Counted from the first letter of the stretch, positions 9,530-20,341 are shown. The stretch: 55,059 nucleotides of DNA from Bacillus siamensis KCTC 13613 (GCF_000262045.1 NZ_AJVF01000014.1:1-55059), one strand, 5' to 3'. Notes: generated by a model from the letters alone, not told the origin. Program-made: numbers and translations.

Positions 9530-9814
9530 TTATTTTTGGTTTTGAAGCTGATTTTGAATTTCAGAGATGATTTGCTCAGCGCCTTCTTTGCTGAGTACCA
9601 ATTTGCCGCCGGCAAGTTTAAGGTTATCATCAGAAACTTCACCAGTAACTTGGCAAGTCATGTTTGGTTTATATTTTTTTAGGATGATTTTTTCATCATC
9701 AACATAAATTTCAAGAGCGTCTTTTTCTGCGATGCCCAGTGTACGGCGAAGTTCGATAGGGATAACTACGCGTCCAAGTTCATCAACTTTACGTACGATA
9801 CCAGTAGATTTCAT
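9530..9814 (-). CDS. abrB: Transition-state regulator AbrB
   Basis: AbrB is a global DNA-binding repressor of stationary-phase genes, itself shut off by phosphorylated Spo0A. The 94-residue protein has the swapped-hairpin AbrB domain at residues 1-50 (TGIVRKVDELGRVVIPIELRR) and the C-terminal tetramerisation part with a cysteine in NMTCQVTG. The start is the ATG at 9814 with GGGAGGAG upstream; B. subtilis AbrB is annotated two residues longer. It is the only gene on the - strand. Two Spo0A boxes and a good promoter lie upstream. Confidence 0.97.
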   Translation of the reverse strand: MKSTGIVRKVDELGRVVIPIELRRTLGIAEKDALEIYVDDEKIILKKYKPNMTCQVTGEVSDDNLKLAGGKLVLSKEGAEQIISEIQNQLQNQK

Positions 9815-9861
9815 TAACAGTCTCCTCCCGAGAGATAATTATTTTGTAGTTTATATTTTTC

Positions 9862-9878
9862 TTCGTCATTATTCGACA
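9862..9878 (-). promoter_or_regulatory. Tandem Spo0A boxes of abrB
   Basis: On the - strand TGTCGAA (9878-9872) and TGACGAA (9868-9862) are spaced 10 bases start to start and lie downstream of the promoter. They match the TGNCGAA core and the arrangement known for abrB in B. subtilis, where Spo0A-phosphate blocks transcription. Confidence 0.9.
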
Positions 9879-9895
9879 AAATTCCTTACATTCCT

Positions 9896-9924
9896 AGCAT
9901 AACAAGGTTTCCAATAATCGTCAA
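9896..9924 (-). promoter_or_regulatory. Sigma-A promoter of abrB
   Basis: On the - strand TTGACG (9924-9919), a 17-base spacer and TATGCT (9901-9896) form a good promoter. The Spo0A boxes lie just downstream of the expected start. Confidence 0.82.
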
Positions 9925-10181
9925 TCTTTTTGTTTACTATTGATTGTAAGAATTAGTTCTTATAGTAAGTAAAGCCTTGGAAATCCTGAAATAACAGGCT
10001 TTTTGACTGCTTTTTCGAACCTATTATCCTACTGAAAATCCTTTTAAATCAAGACTTTCGAACCAAGATGTTTTATATTAGTAGATTATATACGACAAAT
10101 TTCGACATGTTAAGACTTTTTTTAATTTCAATAAAAATTTTTAATTTTATTTACTCTTTTACGCGCAGTACGTATATATCC

Positions 10182-10209
10182 TTGATCTTAAAGGCTAAGA
10201 TGGTATCAT
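10182..10209 (+). promoter_or_regulatory. Candidate promoter of metS
   Basis: TTGATC at 10182-10187 and TATCAT at 10204-10209 are separated by 16 bases. Each hexamer has one or two differences from consensus. Confidence 0.42.
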
Positions 10210-10250
10210 AGATAGAGGACAAATATCAATATTGTATATCAAATAAAACC

Positions 10251-10277
10251 GCTCTCGTCCTTTGGGCGTGAGCTTTT
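10251..10277 (+). terminator. Terminator-like hairpin in the metS leader
   Basis: GCTCTCGTCC and GGGCGTGAGC pair with one T-T mismatch and one G-T wobble around a TTT loop, followed by TTTT. The metS ribosome site begins only 14 bases later. It could act as an attenuator or an mRNA 5' stabiliser. Confidence 0.5.
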
Positions 10278-10288
10278 CGACATTCTGA

Positions 10289-12295
<2,007 letters not shown>

Positions 12296-12301
12296 TAGAT
12301 G

Positions 12302-12348
12302 CAAAAGGTGTTTCACGTGTAACATTTCGTCGAACACCTTTTGTTTTT
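12302..12348 (+). terminator. Terminator-like hairpin after metS
   Basis: CAAAAGGTGTT and AACACCTTTTG are complementary over 11 bases, with a loop of about 20 bases and a T run after. The long loop contains most of a parS-like palindrome, so the hairpin may form less easily than the others. Confidence 0.65.
12309..12324. other. parS-like centromere site (ParB/Spo0J binding)
   Basis: TGTTTCACGTGTAACA matches the 16-base parS consensus TGTTNCACGTGAAACA in all but one position. B. subtilis has several origin-proximal parS sites, one of them reported near metS, and this site lies directly after metS. Spo0J (ParB) loads here and spreads, recruiting condensin for origin segregation. Assignment by sequence and position only. 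Confidence 0.8.
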
Positions 12349-12370
12349 CAACAAGAAAGGAGTTTTTATG

Positions 12371-13138
12371 ATGCTTTTTGATACACATGCACACTTAAAC
12401 GCCGAGCAATTCGACACAGACTTAGAAGAAGTCATTGCGCGTGCAAAGGCTGAAAAAGTTGAACGAATCGTCGTTGTCGGATTCGACAAACCTACCATCA
12501 CGCGTGCAATGGAGCTGATTGAGGAATATGACTTTATATACGCTGCGATCGGCTGGCATCCGGTAGACGCAATTGACATGACAGAGGAAGATTTATCATG
12601 GATTAAGGAACTGTCTGCTCATGAAAAAGTCGTGGCAATCGGAGAAATGGGCCTTGACTATCACTGGGACAAATCACCGAAGGATATCCAAAAAGAGGTA
12701 TTCCGGAAACAAATCGCGCTTGCCAAAGAAGTGAACCTTCCAATTATCATCCACAACCGTGATGCGACTGAGGATGTTGTCACGATTTTGAAAGAAGAGG
12801 GAGCGGAAGAAGTCGGCGGCATTATGCACTGCTTTACGGGCAGCGCGGAGGTTGCGCGGCAGTGTATGGATATGAATTTCTATATCTCATTCGGAGGACC
12901 GGTTACCTTCAAAAATGCGAAGAAACCAAAAGAAGTGGCAAAGGAAATTCCGAATGACCGTTTGCTGATCGAAACTGACTGTCCTTTCCTGACACCCCAT
13001 CCTTTCCGCGGCAAACGAAATGAGCCAAGCTACGTGAAATATGTTGCTGAACAGCTCGCGGAATTAAAAGGACTGACGTATGAAGAAATTGCTTCGATAA
13101 CAACCGAAAACGCAAAAAGACTTTTCCGCATGAACTGA
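12371..13138 (+). CDS. tatD: TatD family metal-dependent DNase
   Basis: The 255-residue amidohydrolase-fold nuclease is YabD of B. subtilis. Metal ligands are visible in order: DTHAHLN at the N-terminus, GEMGLDYHW near residue 93, HNRDA near 128, MHCFTGS near 153, and ETDCPFL near 204. Family members act as 3'-5' DNases in repair. Two adjacent ATG codons (12368 and 12371) follow AAGAAAGGAG; I prefer the second because spacing is eight bases and it gives the B. subtilis N-terminus. The in-frame ATG at 12341 lies in the terminator T run and is unlikely. Confidence 0.93.
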   Translation: MLFDTHAHLNAEQFDTDLEEVIARAKAEKVERIVVVGFDKPTITRAMELIEEYDFIYAAIGWHPVDAIDMTEEDLSWIKELSAHEKVVAIGEMGLDYHWDKSPKDIQKEVFRKQIALAKEVNLPIIIHNRDATEDVVTILKEEGAEEVGGIMHCFTGSAEVARQCMDMNFYISFGGPVTFKNAKKPKEVAKEIPNDRLLIETDCPFLTPHPFRGKRNEPSYVKYVAEQLAELKGLTYEEIASITTENAKRLFRMN

Positions 13139-13315
13139 CAAAATGCGCTGTCGTAACGTGTAAAGGCTTGTCCGATTCAGTGGATATGTAAAACGGTTCT
13201 ACAAGCTTCCTTCTTCTCATAAGATAGGTTGTCGATATGTCTCTCTTCCTTTTTTTGCTTTGTTTTTGCATAATGAGGGATACGCTGAAGGTTTTTGATC
13301 TTCGAGATGGGAGGG

Positions 13316-13344
13316 TTGACAGCATTTTAGATACTCTATATAAT
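13316..13344 (+). promoter_or_regulatory. Perfect consensus sigma-A promoter of yabE
   Basis: TTGACA at 13316-13321 and TATAAT at 13339-13344 match consensus in all 12 positions with the ideal 17-base spacer. Transcription should start near 13350, so the leader before the AAGGAGG site is only a few bases. This rules out starts upstream of 13345. Confidence 0.9.
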
Positions 13345-13383
13345 CTCTCCGAGGAGAAGGAGGCGTTTTTCATCACACAAAAA

Positions 13384-14598
13384 ATGAAAAAACTGTTTTC
13401 CGTAAAGCTTGGTAAAAGCAAGGTTATTCTTATTGCAGCTATTATTCTGCTGGGCGGAACCGGGACTGCATACGGGGCACATGAGCTCTCAAAACAATCA
13501 GTCTCTGTTTCTATCAACGGCAAGAAAAAGCAAATACGCACTCATGCAAAAACGGTTGGGGAACTTCTGGAAGATTTACATATAGAGACAAGAAATGAAG
13601 ACCGGATTACCCCGTCTAAGCAGACAGCATTGGCTGAGAACATGAATGTCGTATATGATGCTGCAAAGCAGATCCGTGTGACAAGAGGCGGAGAAGAAAA
13701 GACTTTATGGTCAACGGCAAAAACAGTCGGCGCATTTCTGAACGAACAGCATACACCTGTGAATCAGCACGATAAAATAGATCCAGCAGCAGATACGAAA
13801 GTGACAAACGGCATGAAAGTCACGGTCGACCCGGCTTTTCAGGTCACTGTAAATGATGCGGGAAAGAAAAAGAAAATATGGACGACTTCGACTACGGTCG
13901 CTGACTTTTTAACGCAGCATAAGATGGACATGAAAGACGAAGATCAAGTAAAACCGGCATTACACGAAAAGCTCACAAAAGATCAGGCCGGCATACAAAT
14001 CACTCGTATCGAAAAAGTCACCGATGTAGTTGAGGAAAAAATAGCGTATCGAGTGAAAGAAAAAGAGGATGCGTCTCTCGACAACGGGAAAGAAAAGATC
14101 GTTCAAAAAGGAAAAGAAGGCAAGCTTAAAAAGCATTTTCATGTTGTCAAAGAAAATGGAAAAGAAGTATCAAGAAAGCTTGTCAAAGAAGAAACATCTG
14201 AAAAAAGCAAAGATCAGATCATTGCGGTCGGCACAAAGCGGCACAGTCCCAAGATTGAGCAGCTCAGTGCACCGGTGAAGGCTTCTTCGGGTGAAACCGG
14301 ATCTTCCGGTAAAGTGATTACCGTGTCTTCCACGGCATATACCGCAAGCTGCAGCGGCTGTTCCGGCCATACGGCTACAGGCGTTAACCTGACAAGCAAT
14401 CCGAATGCCAAGGTCATTGCGGTAGACCCAAGCGTCATTCCGCTCGGCACAAGAGTCCACGTAGACGGATACGGGGATGCTGTGGCCGCAGATACGGGCT
14501 CAGCCATTAAAGGAAGACGGATTGATGTCTTTTTCCCTGAAAAATCTTCGGCGTACCGCTGGGGAAAGAAACAGGTCAAAATAAAAATTTTAAATTAA
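13384..14598 (+). CDS. yabE: YabE, secreted or membrane-anchored cell-wall protein (DUF348-G5-3D)
   Basis: This is an Rpf/Sps-like cell-wall enzyme candidate. From the ATG at 13384 it has 404 residues. A hydrophobic signal or anchor segment lies at about 15-33, followed by three repeats with the pattern GKKKQIRTHAKTVGELL (DUF348, about 38-210). A G5 domain occupies about 215-300. A C-terminal 3D domain carries the aspartates of AVDPS, AADTG and RIDVFF, as in MltA-like lytic enzymes. The start is uncertain: the strong AAGGAGG at 13357-13363 is 20 bases from this ATG but 8 bases from an in-frame ATC at 13372. A perfect promoter precedes it, and an ECF antisense promoter lies behind it. Confidence 0.88.
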   Translation: MKKLFSVKLGKSKVILIAAIILLGGTGTAYGAHELSKQSVSVSINGKKKQIRTHAKTVGELLEDLHIETRNEDRITPSKQTALAENMNVVYDAAKQIRVTRGGEEKTLWSTAKTVGAFLNEQHTPVNQHDKIDPAADTKVTNGMKVTVDPAFQVTVNDAGKKKKIWTTSTTVADFLTQHKMDMKDEDQVKPALHEKLTKDQAGIQITRIEKVTDVVEEKIAYRVKEKEDASLDNGKEKIVQKGKEGKLKKHFHVVKENGKEVSRKLVKEETSEKSKDQIIAVGTKRHSPKIEQLSAPVKASSGETGSSGKVITVSSTAYTASCSGCSGHTATGVNLTSNPNAKVIAVDPSVIPLGTRVHVDGYGDAVAADTGSAIKGRRIDVFFPEKSSAYRWGKKQVKIKILN

Positions 14599-14610
14599 TT
14601 CCGATTCATT

Positions 14611-14638
14611 CAGAGGGTTTTGCGCCCTCTGTTTTTTT
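14611..14638 (+). terminator. Terminator after yabE
   Basis: CAGAGGG / CCCTCTG with a TTTTGCG loop and seven T. Confidence 0.88.
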
Positions 14639-14671
14639 CGTTATAATAGGTAAAGTGTATTTTCAGTATAT

Positions 14672-14699
14672 TAGACGTGACATGTAAACAAAGGTTTCG
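14672..14699 (-). promoter_or_regulatory. ECF sigma (sigma-X/sigma-M type) promoter for yabE antisense RNA
   Basis: On the - strand CGAAAC (14699-14694), a 16-base spacer and CGTCTA (14677-14672) match the ECF pattern TGAAAC-N16-CGTCTA in 11 of 12 positions. It points into yabE. In B. subtilis a cis-antisense RNA made from a sigma-X/sigma-M promoter between yabE and rnmV lowers YabE. The 3' end of the RNA cannot be set from sequence. Confidence 0.85.
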
Positions 14700-14732
14700 T
14701 TTTGGATATAAAAAGTTTTTTTGGAGGAAGTA

Positions 14733-16180
<1,448 letters not shown>

Positions 16181-16189
16181 TTTTGCGTC

Positions 16190-16217
16190 ACCACTTGGAC
16201 TGCCGCTACATAGGCTA
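16190..16217 (+). promoter_or_regulatory. Candidate sigma-K promoter of yabG
   Basis: AC at 16190-16191, 17 bases, then CATAGGCTA at 16209-16217 matches the sigma-K pattern AC and CATANNNTA. yabG is a known late mother-cell (sigma-K) gene in B. subtilis. It implies a leader of roughly 115 bases. Confidence 0.55.
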
Positions 16218-16220
16218 GAG

Positions 16221-16303
16221 AAGAACCTTATTCATTCAACTGCAAGAAAAGCTTGAAACATCAAGCGCCGCAGCGGAAAGAGGTGCATTTGATAAGGCTT
16301 CTT
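16221..16303 (+). other. Folded leader of yabG
   Basis: AAGAACCTTAT (16221-16231) pairs with ATAAGGCTTCTT (16292-16303) with one bulged C. Inside lies a perfect hairpin GCTTGA-AACA-TCAAGC (16251-16266). The two nested elements occupy most of the leader between the candidate promoter and the ribosome site. Confidence 0.45.
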
Positions 16304-16340
16304 TCATGATGAGGCTTAGTCTATTTGTGGAGTGGGTAAC

Positions 16341-17216
16341 GTGCAATTTCAAATAGGAGATATGGTAGCCAGAAAATCCTATCAAATGGATGTTTTATTT
16401 CGCATTATCGGCATAGAGCAAACAAGCAAAGGAAATTCAATTGCCATCCTGCATGGTGACGAAGTCAGATTGATTGCGGATGCTGATTTTTCTGATTTGG
16501 CGCCTGTAAGAAAAGACGAACAGGCCGTGAGAAAGCAGAAAGATGAAAGCAGGATGAATGAATCTCTCGAGCTGCTCCGCCAGGATTATAAGCTGCTTCG
16601 GGAAAAACAGGAATATTATGCGACGAATCAATATCAGCATCAGGAGCACTACTTTCATATGCCCGGCAAGGTATTGCATTTGGACGGCGATGAGGCTTAT
16701 TTGAAAAAGTGCCTGAACTTTTACGAAAAAATCGGTGTGCCGGTGTACGGGATTCACTGCCATGAGAAAAAAATGCCGGCATCCATTGAGGAGCTGCTCG
16801 ACAAATACCGGCCGGATATTTTAGTCATCACCGGCCATGATGCATATTCCAAGCATAAGGGAGACGTGAACGATTTAAGCGCCTACAGGCATTCTAAACA
16901 CTTTGTCGAAACGGTTCAAAGAGCGAGACGAAAAGTCCCCCACTTGGACCAGCTTGTCATATTCGCGGGTGCCTGCCAATCCCATTTCGAGTCTTTAATC
17001 AAAGCGGGCGCGAATTTTGCAAGTTCACCGTCACGCGTCAACATTCATGCGCTTGACCCGGTATATATTGTCGCGAAAATCAGCTTCACTCCGTTTATGG
17101 AGCGGATTAATGTGTGGGATGTCCTGAGAAATACGCTGACGAGAGAGAAAGGGCTGGGAGGCATTGAAACGAAGGGTGTGCTGCGTGTCGGTATGCCGTA
17201 TAAATCAAATGGATGA
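16341..17216 (+). CDS. yabG: Sporulation protease YabG
   Basis: YabG is a mother-cell protease (peptidase family U57) that trims spore coat proteins such as SpoIVA, YeeK and SafA. The 291-residue protein has a small N-terminal beta domain (MQFQIGDMVARKSY) and a conserved core containing YGIHCHEKK, ITGHDAY and FAGACQSHFES, the last holding a cysteine proposed as catalytic in the family. I chose the GTG at 16341, eight bases after GGAG, rather than a GTG at 16332 that overlaps it. No close partner gene follows; veg has its own promoters. Confidence 0.93.
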   Translation: MQFQIGDMVARKSYQMDVLFRIIGIEQTSKGNSIAILHGDEVRLIADADFSDLAPVRKDEQAVRKQKDESRMNESLELLRQDYKLLREKQEYYATNQYQHQEHYFHMPGKVLHLDGDEAYLKKCLNFYEKIGVPVYGIHCHEKKMPASIEELLDKYRPDILVITGHDAYSKHKGDVNDLSAYRHSKHFVETVQRARRKVPHLDQLVIFAGACQSHFESLIKAGANFASSPSRVNIHALDPVYIVAKISFTPFMERINVWDVLRNTLTREKGLGGIETKGVLRVGMPYKSNG

Positions 17217-17222
17217 GTGAAA

Positions 17223-17250
17223 AACCCGCATGAAATTCGCTATGCGGGTT
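17223..17250 (+). terminator. Hairpin after yabG
   Basis: AACCCGCAT / ATGCGGGTT is a perfect 9-bp stem. The following bases (AATTATTTTA) are only moderately T-rich. Confidence 0.65.
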
Positions 17251-17335
17251 AATTATTTTACATATTGATACATAAATTTCCGGAACTTGTGAAAAATAAT
17301 GCAGAAATCAATAGAATTTTGTCAAAATAATTTTG

Positions 17336-17365
17336 TTGACAATGACTTATTAACGTTGATATAAT
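17336..17365 (+). promoter_or_regulatory. veg upstream promoter
   Basis: TTGACA (17336-17341), 18 bases, TATAAT (17360-17365): both hexamers are perfect. Confidence 0.85.
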
Positions 17366-17376
17366 TTAAATTTTGT

Positions 17377-17405
17377 TTGACAAAATTGGGCTCTTGTTGT
17401 ACAAT
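17377..17405 (+). promoter_or_regulatory. veg downstream promoter (Pveg)
   Basis: TTGACA (17377-17382), 17 bases, TACAAT (17400-17405). This corresponds to the well-known strong vegetative promoter Pveg; it lies just after the first, so veg has two strong tandem sigma-A promoters. Confidence 0.92.
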
Positions 17406-17426
17406 AAATGTAGTGAGGTGGATGCA

Positions 17427-17687
17427 ATGGCGAAGACGTTGTCCGATATAAAAAGATCGCTTGATGGGAATTTAGGTAAACGGCTTACGTTAAAAGCAAA
17501 CGGCGGCCGCCGAAAAACGATTGAGCGTTCGGGCATTTTAGCTGAGACGTACCCTTCTGTTTTTGTGATACAACTAGATCAAGACGAGAATTCGTTTGAA
17601 AGAGTTTCATACAGTTATGCTGATATTCTGACTGAGACTGTTGAATTGACATTCAATGATGATGCGGCAAGCTCAGTAGCATTTTAA
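17427..17687 (+). CDS. veg: Veg, small biofilm-stimulating protein
   Basis: The 86-residue Veg protein is abundant in growing cells. In B. subtilis it stimulates biofilm formation by interfering with the repressor SinR; whether this is direct is unclear. The fold is a small SH3-like beta barrel (family DUF1021). [17 protein letters not shown] and [12 protein letters not shown] are the conserved parts. The start at 17427 follows GTGAGGTGGATGCA; an in-frame longer reading would begin inside the promoter. The two strong promoters fit its high expression. Confidence 0.95.
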
Positions 17688-17690
17688 TGG

Positions 17691-17718
17691 GCAGTGAACC
17701 TTTTGTTTACTGCTTTTT
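17691..17718 (+). terminator. Terminator after veg
   Basis: GCAGTGAAC / GTTTACTGC pairs with one G-T wobble around CTTTT, followed by five T. Confidence 0.8.
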
Positions 17719-17849
17719 GTTTTGCCTTCTAAAGCTCTTCTAATTATTCCCTCGAAAGTTTCAGCTGATTAAACGGAAGCTATAAGTGTCACATGTTTTA
17801 TCGTGGCGTGCACGAATGGTGATCAATTCTATAAAAGGGGTTGTTTCGT

Positions 17850-18038
17850 TTGGGCAGACGTCGTGGAGTTATGTCAGATGAGTTCAAGTATGAGCTGGCA
17901 AAGGACCTTGGTTTTTACGATACGGTGAAAAACGAGGGCTGGGGCGGCATTCGGGCGCGCGATGCCGGGAATATGGTAAAGCGTGCGATTGAGATTGCCG
18001 AACAGCAGATGGCGGCTCAGAACCAAAATAACCGATAA
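17850..18038 (+). CDS. sspF: Small acid-soluble spore protein, alpha/beta type (SspF)
   Basis: SspF is a minor alpha/beta-type spore protein that coats DNA in the forespore and protects it from damage. The 62-residue sequence has the family signature [12 protein letters not shown] followed by [18 protein letters not shown] chose the TTG at 17850, nine bases after AAAGGGG; the TTG at 17841 is too close to that site. I could not find a convincing sigma-G promoter upstream, although one is expected. It ends at a strong terminator before ispE. Confidence 0.92.
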   Translation: MGRRRGVMSDEFKYELAKDLGFYDTVKNEGWGGIRARDAGNMVKRAIEIAEQQMAAQNQNNR

Positions 18039-18047
18039 TGCAGTGGC

Positions 18048-18076
18048 CCGGGGGACAATCCGTTCCCCGGTTTTTT
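18048..18076 (+). terminator. Terminator after sspF
   Basis: CCGGGGGAC / GTTCCCCGG with a short loop and six T. Confidence 0.88.
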
Positions 18077-18133
18077 CTATCGGCTGTCAAAATCGGCGTC
18101 AATTTCGGATAAGTACCTCCGGGTCTCCAAATG

Positions 18134-18142
18134 TGATACAAT
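18134..18142 (+). promoter_or_regulatory. Candidate extended -10 promoter of ispE
   Basis: TGATACAAT is a TGn-extended -10 with five of six -10 positions matching. No clear -35 is present at 17 bases. Confidence 0.4.
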
Positions 18143-18181
18143 GTTCATACTTATGTTTAGATGGAGAAGTAGGTGAAAGCT

Positions 18182-19051
18182 ATGCGTATTTTAGAAAAAG
18201 CGCCGGCCAAAATCAATCTGTCCCTCGATGTGAGGAGTAAACGCCCGGATGGTTATCATGAAGTGGAGATGATCATGACGACAATTGATTTGGCAGATCG
18301 GATTGAACTGACAGAACTGCCCGAAAACGTGATCAGAGTGGCGTCGCATAATCGCTTTGTTCCGGATGATCAAAGAAATCTGGCTTATCAGGCAGCCAAA
18401 CTGCTCAAAGAACGGTTTCAAGTCAAAAAAGGCGTTTCCATTATGATTACAAAGGTAATCCCTGTAGCGGCAGGGCTTGCCGGCGGAAGCAGCGATGCGG
18501 CAGCCACACTAAGAGGGCTGAACAGGCTTTGGGATTTAAAGCTTTCTGTCGAAGAGCTCGCGGAGCTTGGCGCTGAAATCGGTTCAGACGTGTCCTTCTG
18601 TGTTTACGGAGGCACTGCCCTGGCAACCGGACGCGGTGAGAAGATCAGGCATATCAGTGCTCCGCCTCATTGCTGGGTCGTGCTCGCCAAACCGACGATC
18701 GGGGTATCGACCGCCGAAGTGTACCGCCGGCTGAATTTGCAGCAGGTTCGGCATCCGGATGTACAGGCAATGATTGACGCAATTGAAGAAAAAAGTTTCC
18801 AAAAGGTATGCAGCCAACTAGGAAACGTATTGGAATCGGTTACGCTCAACCTTCATCCCGAGGTGGCGATGATCAAAAATCAAATGAAACGCTTCGGCGC
18901 CGATGCGGTGTTAATGAGCGGAAGCGGACCGACTGTATTCGGTTTGGTTCAATACGAATCAAAGGTGCAGCGGATTTATAACGGGTTAAGAGGCTTCTGT
19001 GATCAGGTGTACGCGGTGCGGATGATCGGCGAACAGAATGCTCTTGATTAA
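18182..19051 (+). CDS. ispE: 4-diphosphocytidyl-2-C-methyl-D-erythritol kinase
   Basis: IspE phosphorylates CDP-methylerythritol in the non-mevalonate isoprenoid pathway. The 289-residue GHMP kinase has [12 protein letters not shown] at the start, the ATP-binding loop [21 protein letters not shown] near residue 97 and [11 protein letters not shown] near residue 244. The ATG at 18182 follows AGGTGA by five bases and gives the usual length. The purR gene follows after a 55-base gap that carries its own promoter and operator. Confidence 0.96.
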   Translation: MRILEKAPAKINLSLDVRSKRPDGYHEVEMIMTTIDLADRIELTELPENVIRVASHNRFVPDDQRNLAYQAAKLLKERFQVKKGVSIMITKVIPVAAGLAGGSSDAAATLRGLNRLWDLKLSVEELAELGAEIGSDVSFCVYGGTALATGRGEKIRHISAPPHCWVVLAKPTIGVSTAEVYRRLNLQQVRHPDVQAMIDAIEEKSFQKVCSQLGNVLESVTLNLHPEVAMIKNQMKRFGADAVLMSGSGPTVFGLVQYESKVQRIYNGLRGFCDQVYAVRMIGEQNALD

Positions 19052-19072
19052 ATCCGTATGTTAAGTTATATT
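19044..19072 (+). promoter_or_regulatory. Candidate promoter of purR
   Basis: TTGATT at 19044-19049, 17 bases, TATATT at 19067-19072. It begins inside the last codons of ispE, so purR can be transcribed both from here and by read-through. Confidence 0.55.
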
Positions 19073-19093
19073 GTTTTTAAATTATTCGGATTT
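19050..19093. promoter_or_regulatory. Candidate PurBox pair (PurR operator) at the purR promoter
   Basis: The PurBox consensus as I remember it is AWWWCCGAACWWT, used in inverted pairs. On the - strand 19093-19081 reads AAATCCGAATAAT (12 of 13 positions). On the + strand 19050-19062 reads AAATCCGTATGTT (10 of 13). They are inverted, 18 bases apart, and overlap the promoter. This fits autoregulation by PurR. Confidence 0.6.
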
Positions 19094-19106
19094 TGGGGGT
19101 AAGTTC

Positions 19107-19964
19107 ATGAAGTTTCGTCGCAGCGGCAGATTGGTGGACTTAACAAATTATTTGTTAACCCATCCGCATGAATTAATACCGTTAACGTTTTTCTCTGAAC
19201 GGTATCAATCAGCAAAGTCATCAATCAGTGAAGATTTAACGATTATTAAACAGACCTTCGAACAGCAAGGCATTGGGACGCTGCTTACAGTGCCGGGAGC
19301 TGCCGGAGGCGTCAAATACATTCCGAAAGTGAAACAGGCTGAAGCAGAAGCGTTTATACAGGAGCTGGGACAGTCTTTAGTAAATCCTGAGCGTATCCTT
19401 CCGGGCGGTTATGTATATTTAACGGATATCTTAGGCAAACCATCTGTCCTCTCTCATGTAGGCAGGCTTTTTGCTTCCGTTTTTGCGGAGCGGGAGATTG
19501 ATGTGGTGATGACCGTTGCGACAAAGGGAATCCCTCTCGCTTACGCAGCGGCCAGTTATCTGAACGTTCCGGTTGTCATCGTACGAAAAGATAATAAAGT
19601 GACGGAAGGCTCCACGGTGAGCATCAATTATGTATCAGGGTCGTCTAACCGCATTCAAACGATGTCACTTGCGAAAAGAAGTTTGGCCACGGGGTCGAAC
19701 GTTTTGATTATTGACGACTTTATGAAAGCGGGCGGCACTATAAACGGCATGATCAGCCTGCTTGATGAGTTTAATGCGAACGTCGCGGGAATAGGCGTCT
19801 TGGTTGAAGCTGAGGGAGTGAATGAACGGCTTGTCGATGAATACATGTCGCTGCTCACACTTTCAACCATCAATATGAAAGACAAAACGATTGAGATTCA
19901 AAACGGCAATTTTCTGCGATTTTTTAAAGAACAGCATTTAAAGAATGGGGAGACAGAAAAATGA
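19107..19964 (+). CDS. purR: Purine operon repressor PurR
   Basis: PurR represses purine synthesis and transport genes and is antagonised by PRPP. The 285-residue protein has an N-terminal winged helix ([31 protein letters not shown]) and a C-terminal phosphoribosyltransferase-like domain whose PRPP loop [12 protein letters not shown] lies at about residues 200-211. The start at 19107 follows GGGGGT. The gene product would use the PRPP made by Prs, encoded 3 kb downstream. The ridA start overlaps its end by four bases. Confidence 0.96.
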   Translation: MKFRRSGRLVDLTNYLLTHPHELIPLTFFSERYQSAKSSISEDLTIIKQTFEQQGIGTLLTVPGAAGGVKYIPKVKQAEAEAFIQELGQSLVNPERILPGGYVYLTDILGKPSVLSHVGRLFASVFAEREIDVVMTVATKGIPLAYAAASYLNVPVVIVRKDNKVTEGSTVSINYVSGSSNRIQTMSLAKRSLATGSNVLIIDDFMKAGGTINGMISLLDEFNANVAGIGVLVEAEGVNERLVDEYMSLLTLSTINMKDKTIEIQNGNFLRFFKEQHLKNGETEK

Positions 19965-20341
19965 CAAAAGCAATCCATACAAAACACGCGCCGGCAGCAA
20001 TCGGGCCATATTCACAAGGAATCATCGTAAACAACATGTTTTACAGCTCAGGCCAGATTCCTCTTACTGCTGAAGGAGAAATGGTAAACGGTGATATCAC
20101 AGAACAAACGCATCAGGTGTTCAGCAATTTAAAGGCTGTGCTGAAAGAAGCGGGCGCTTCTCTCGAGACGGTTGTAAAAGCAACGGTGTTTATTGCTGAT
20201 ATGGAGCAGTTTGCGGAAGTGAATGAAGTGTACGGACAATACTTTGATGTACATAAGCCGGCAAGGTCTTGTGTGGAAGTGGCGAGACTGCCGAAAGACG
20301 CTCTCGTGGAAATTGAAGTCATTGCGCTGGTGAAATCTTAA
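19961..20341 (+). CDS. ridA: 2-iminobutanoate/2-iminopropanoate deaminase RidA (YabJ)
   Basis: RidA clears reactive enamine and imine intermediates released by PLP enzymes such as threonine dehydratase. The 126-residue protein has the conserved [10 protein letters not shown] near the start and [18 protein letters not shown] at the end, with the substrate-binding arginine. B. subtilis YabJ was first linked to full purine-operon repression, consistent with its overlap with purR (ATGA junction). GGGGAGACAGAAAA is the ribosome site. Confidence 0.95.
   Translation: MTKAIHTKHAPAAIGPYSQGIIVNNMFYSSGQIPLTAEGEMVNGDITEQTHQVFSNLKAVLKEAGASLETVVKATVFIADMEQFAEVNEVYGQYFDVHKPARSCVEVARLPKDALVEIEVIALVKS

Noticed and set aside
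13139..13350. Cyclic di-AMP riboswitch before yabE
   Set aside because: Such switches precede some wall hydrolase genes, but the mRNA from the consensus promoter has almost no leader, and I see no aptamer-like structure upstream.
13237..13383. Upstream extension of yabE to an ATG at 13237
   Set aside because: The perfect promoter at 13316-13344 lies inside this extension, so it would not be in the mRNA from that promoter, and the added residues look like non-coding translation.
12909..13541. 210-codon - strand frame across the tatD/yabE gap
   Set aside because: It runs opposite to the promoter and ribosome site of yabE and overlaps two clear genes; the protein shows no domain that I know.
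17740..17849. Sigma-G promoter for sspF
   Set aside because: Expected from known biology, but the best -10-like word (AATTCTA near 17827) matches poorly and has no fitting -35; I do not annotate it.
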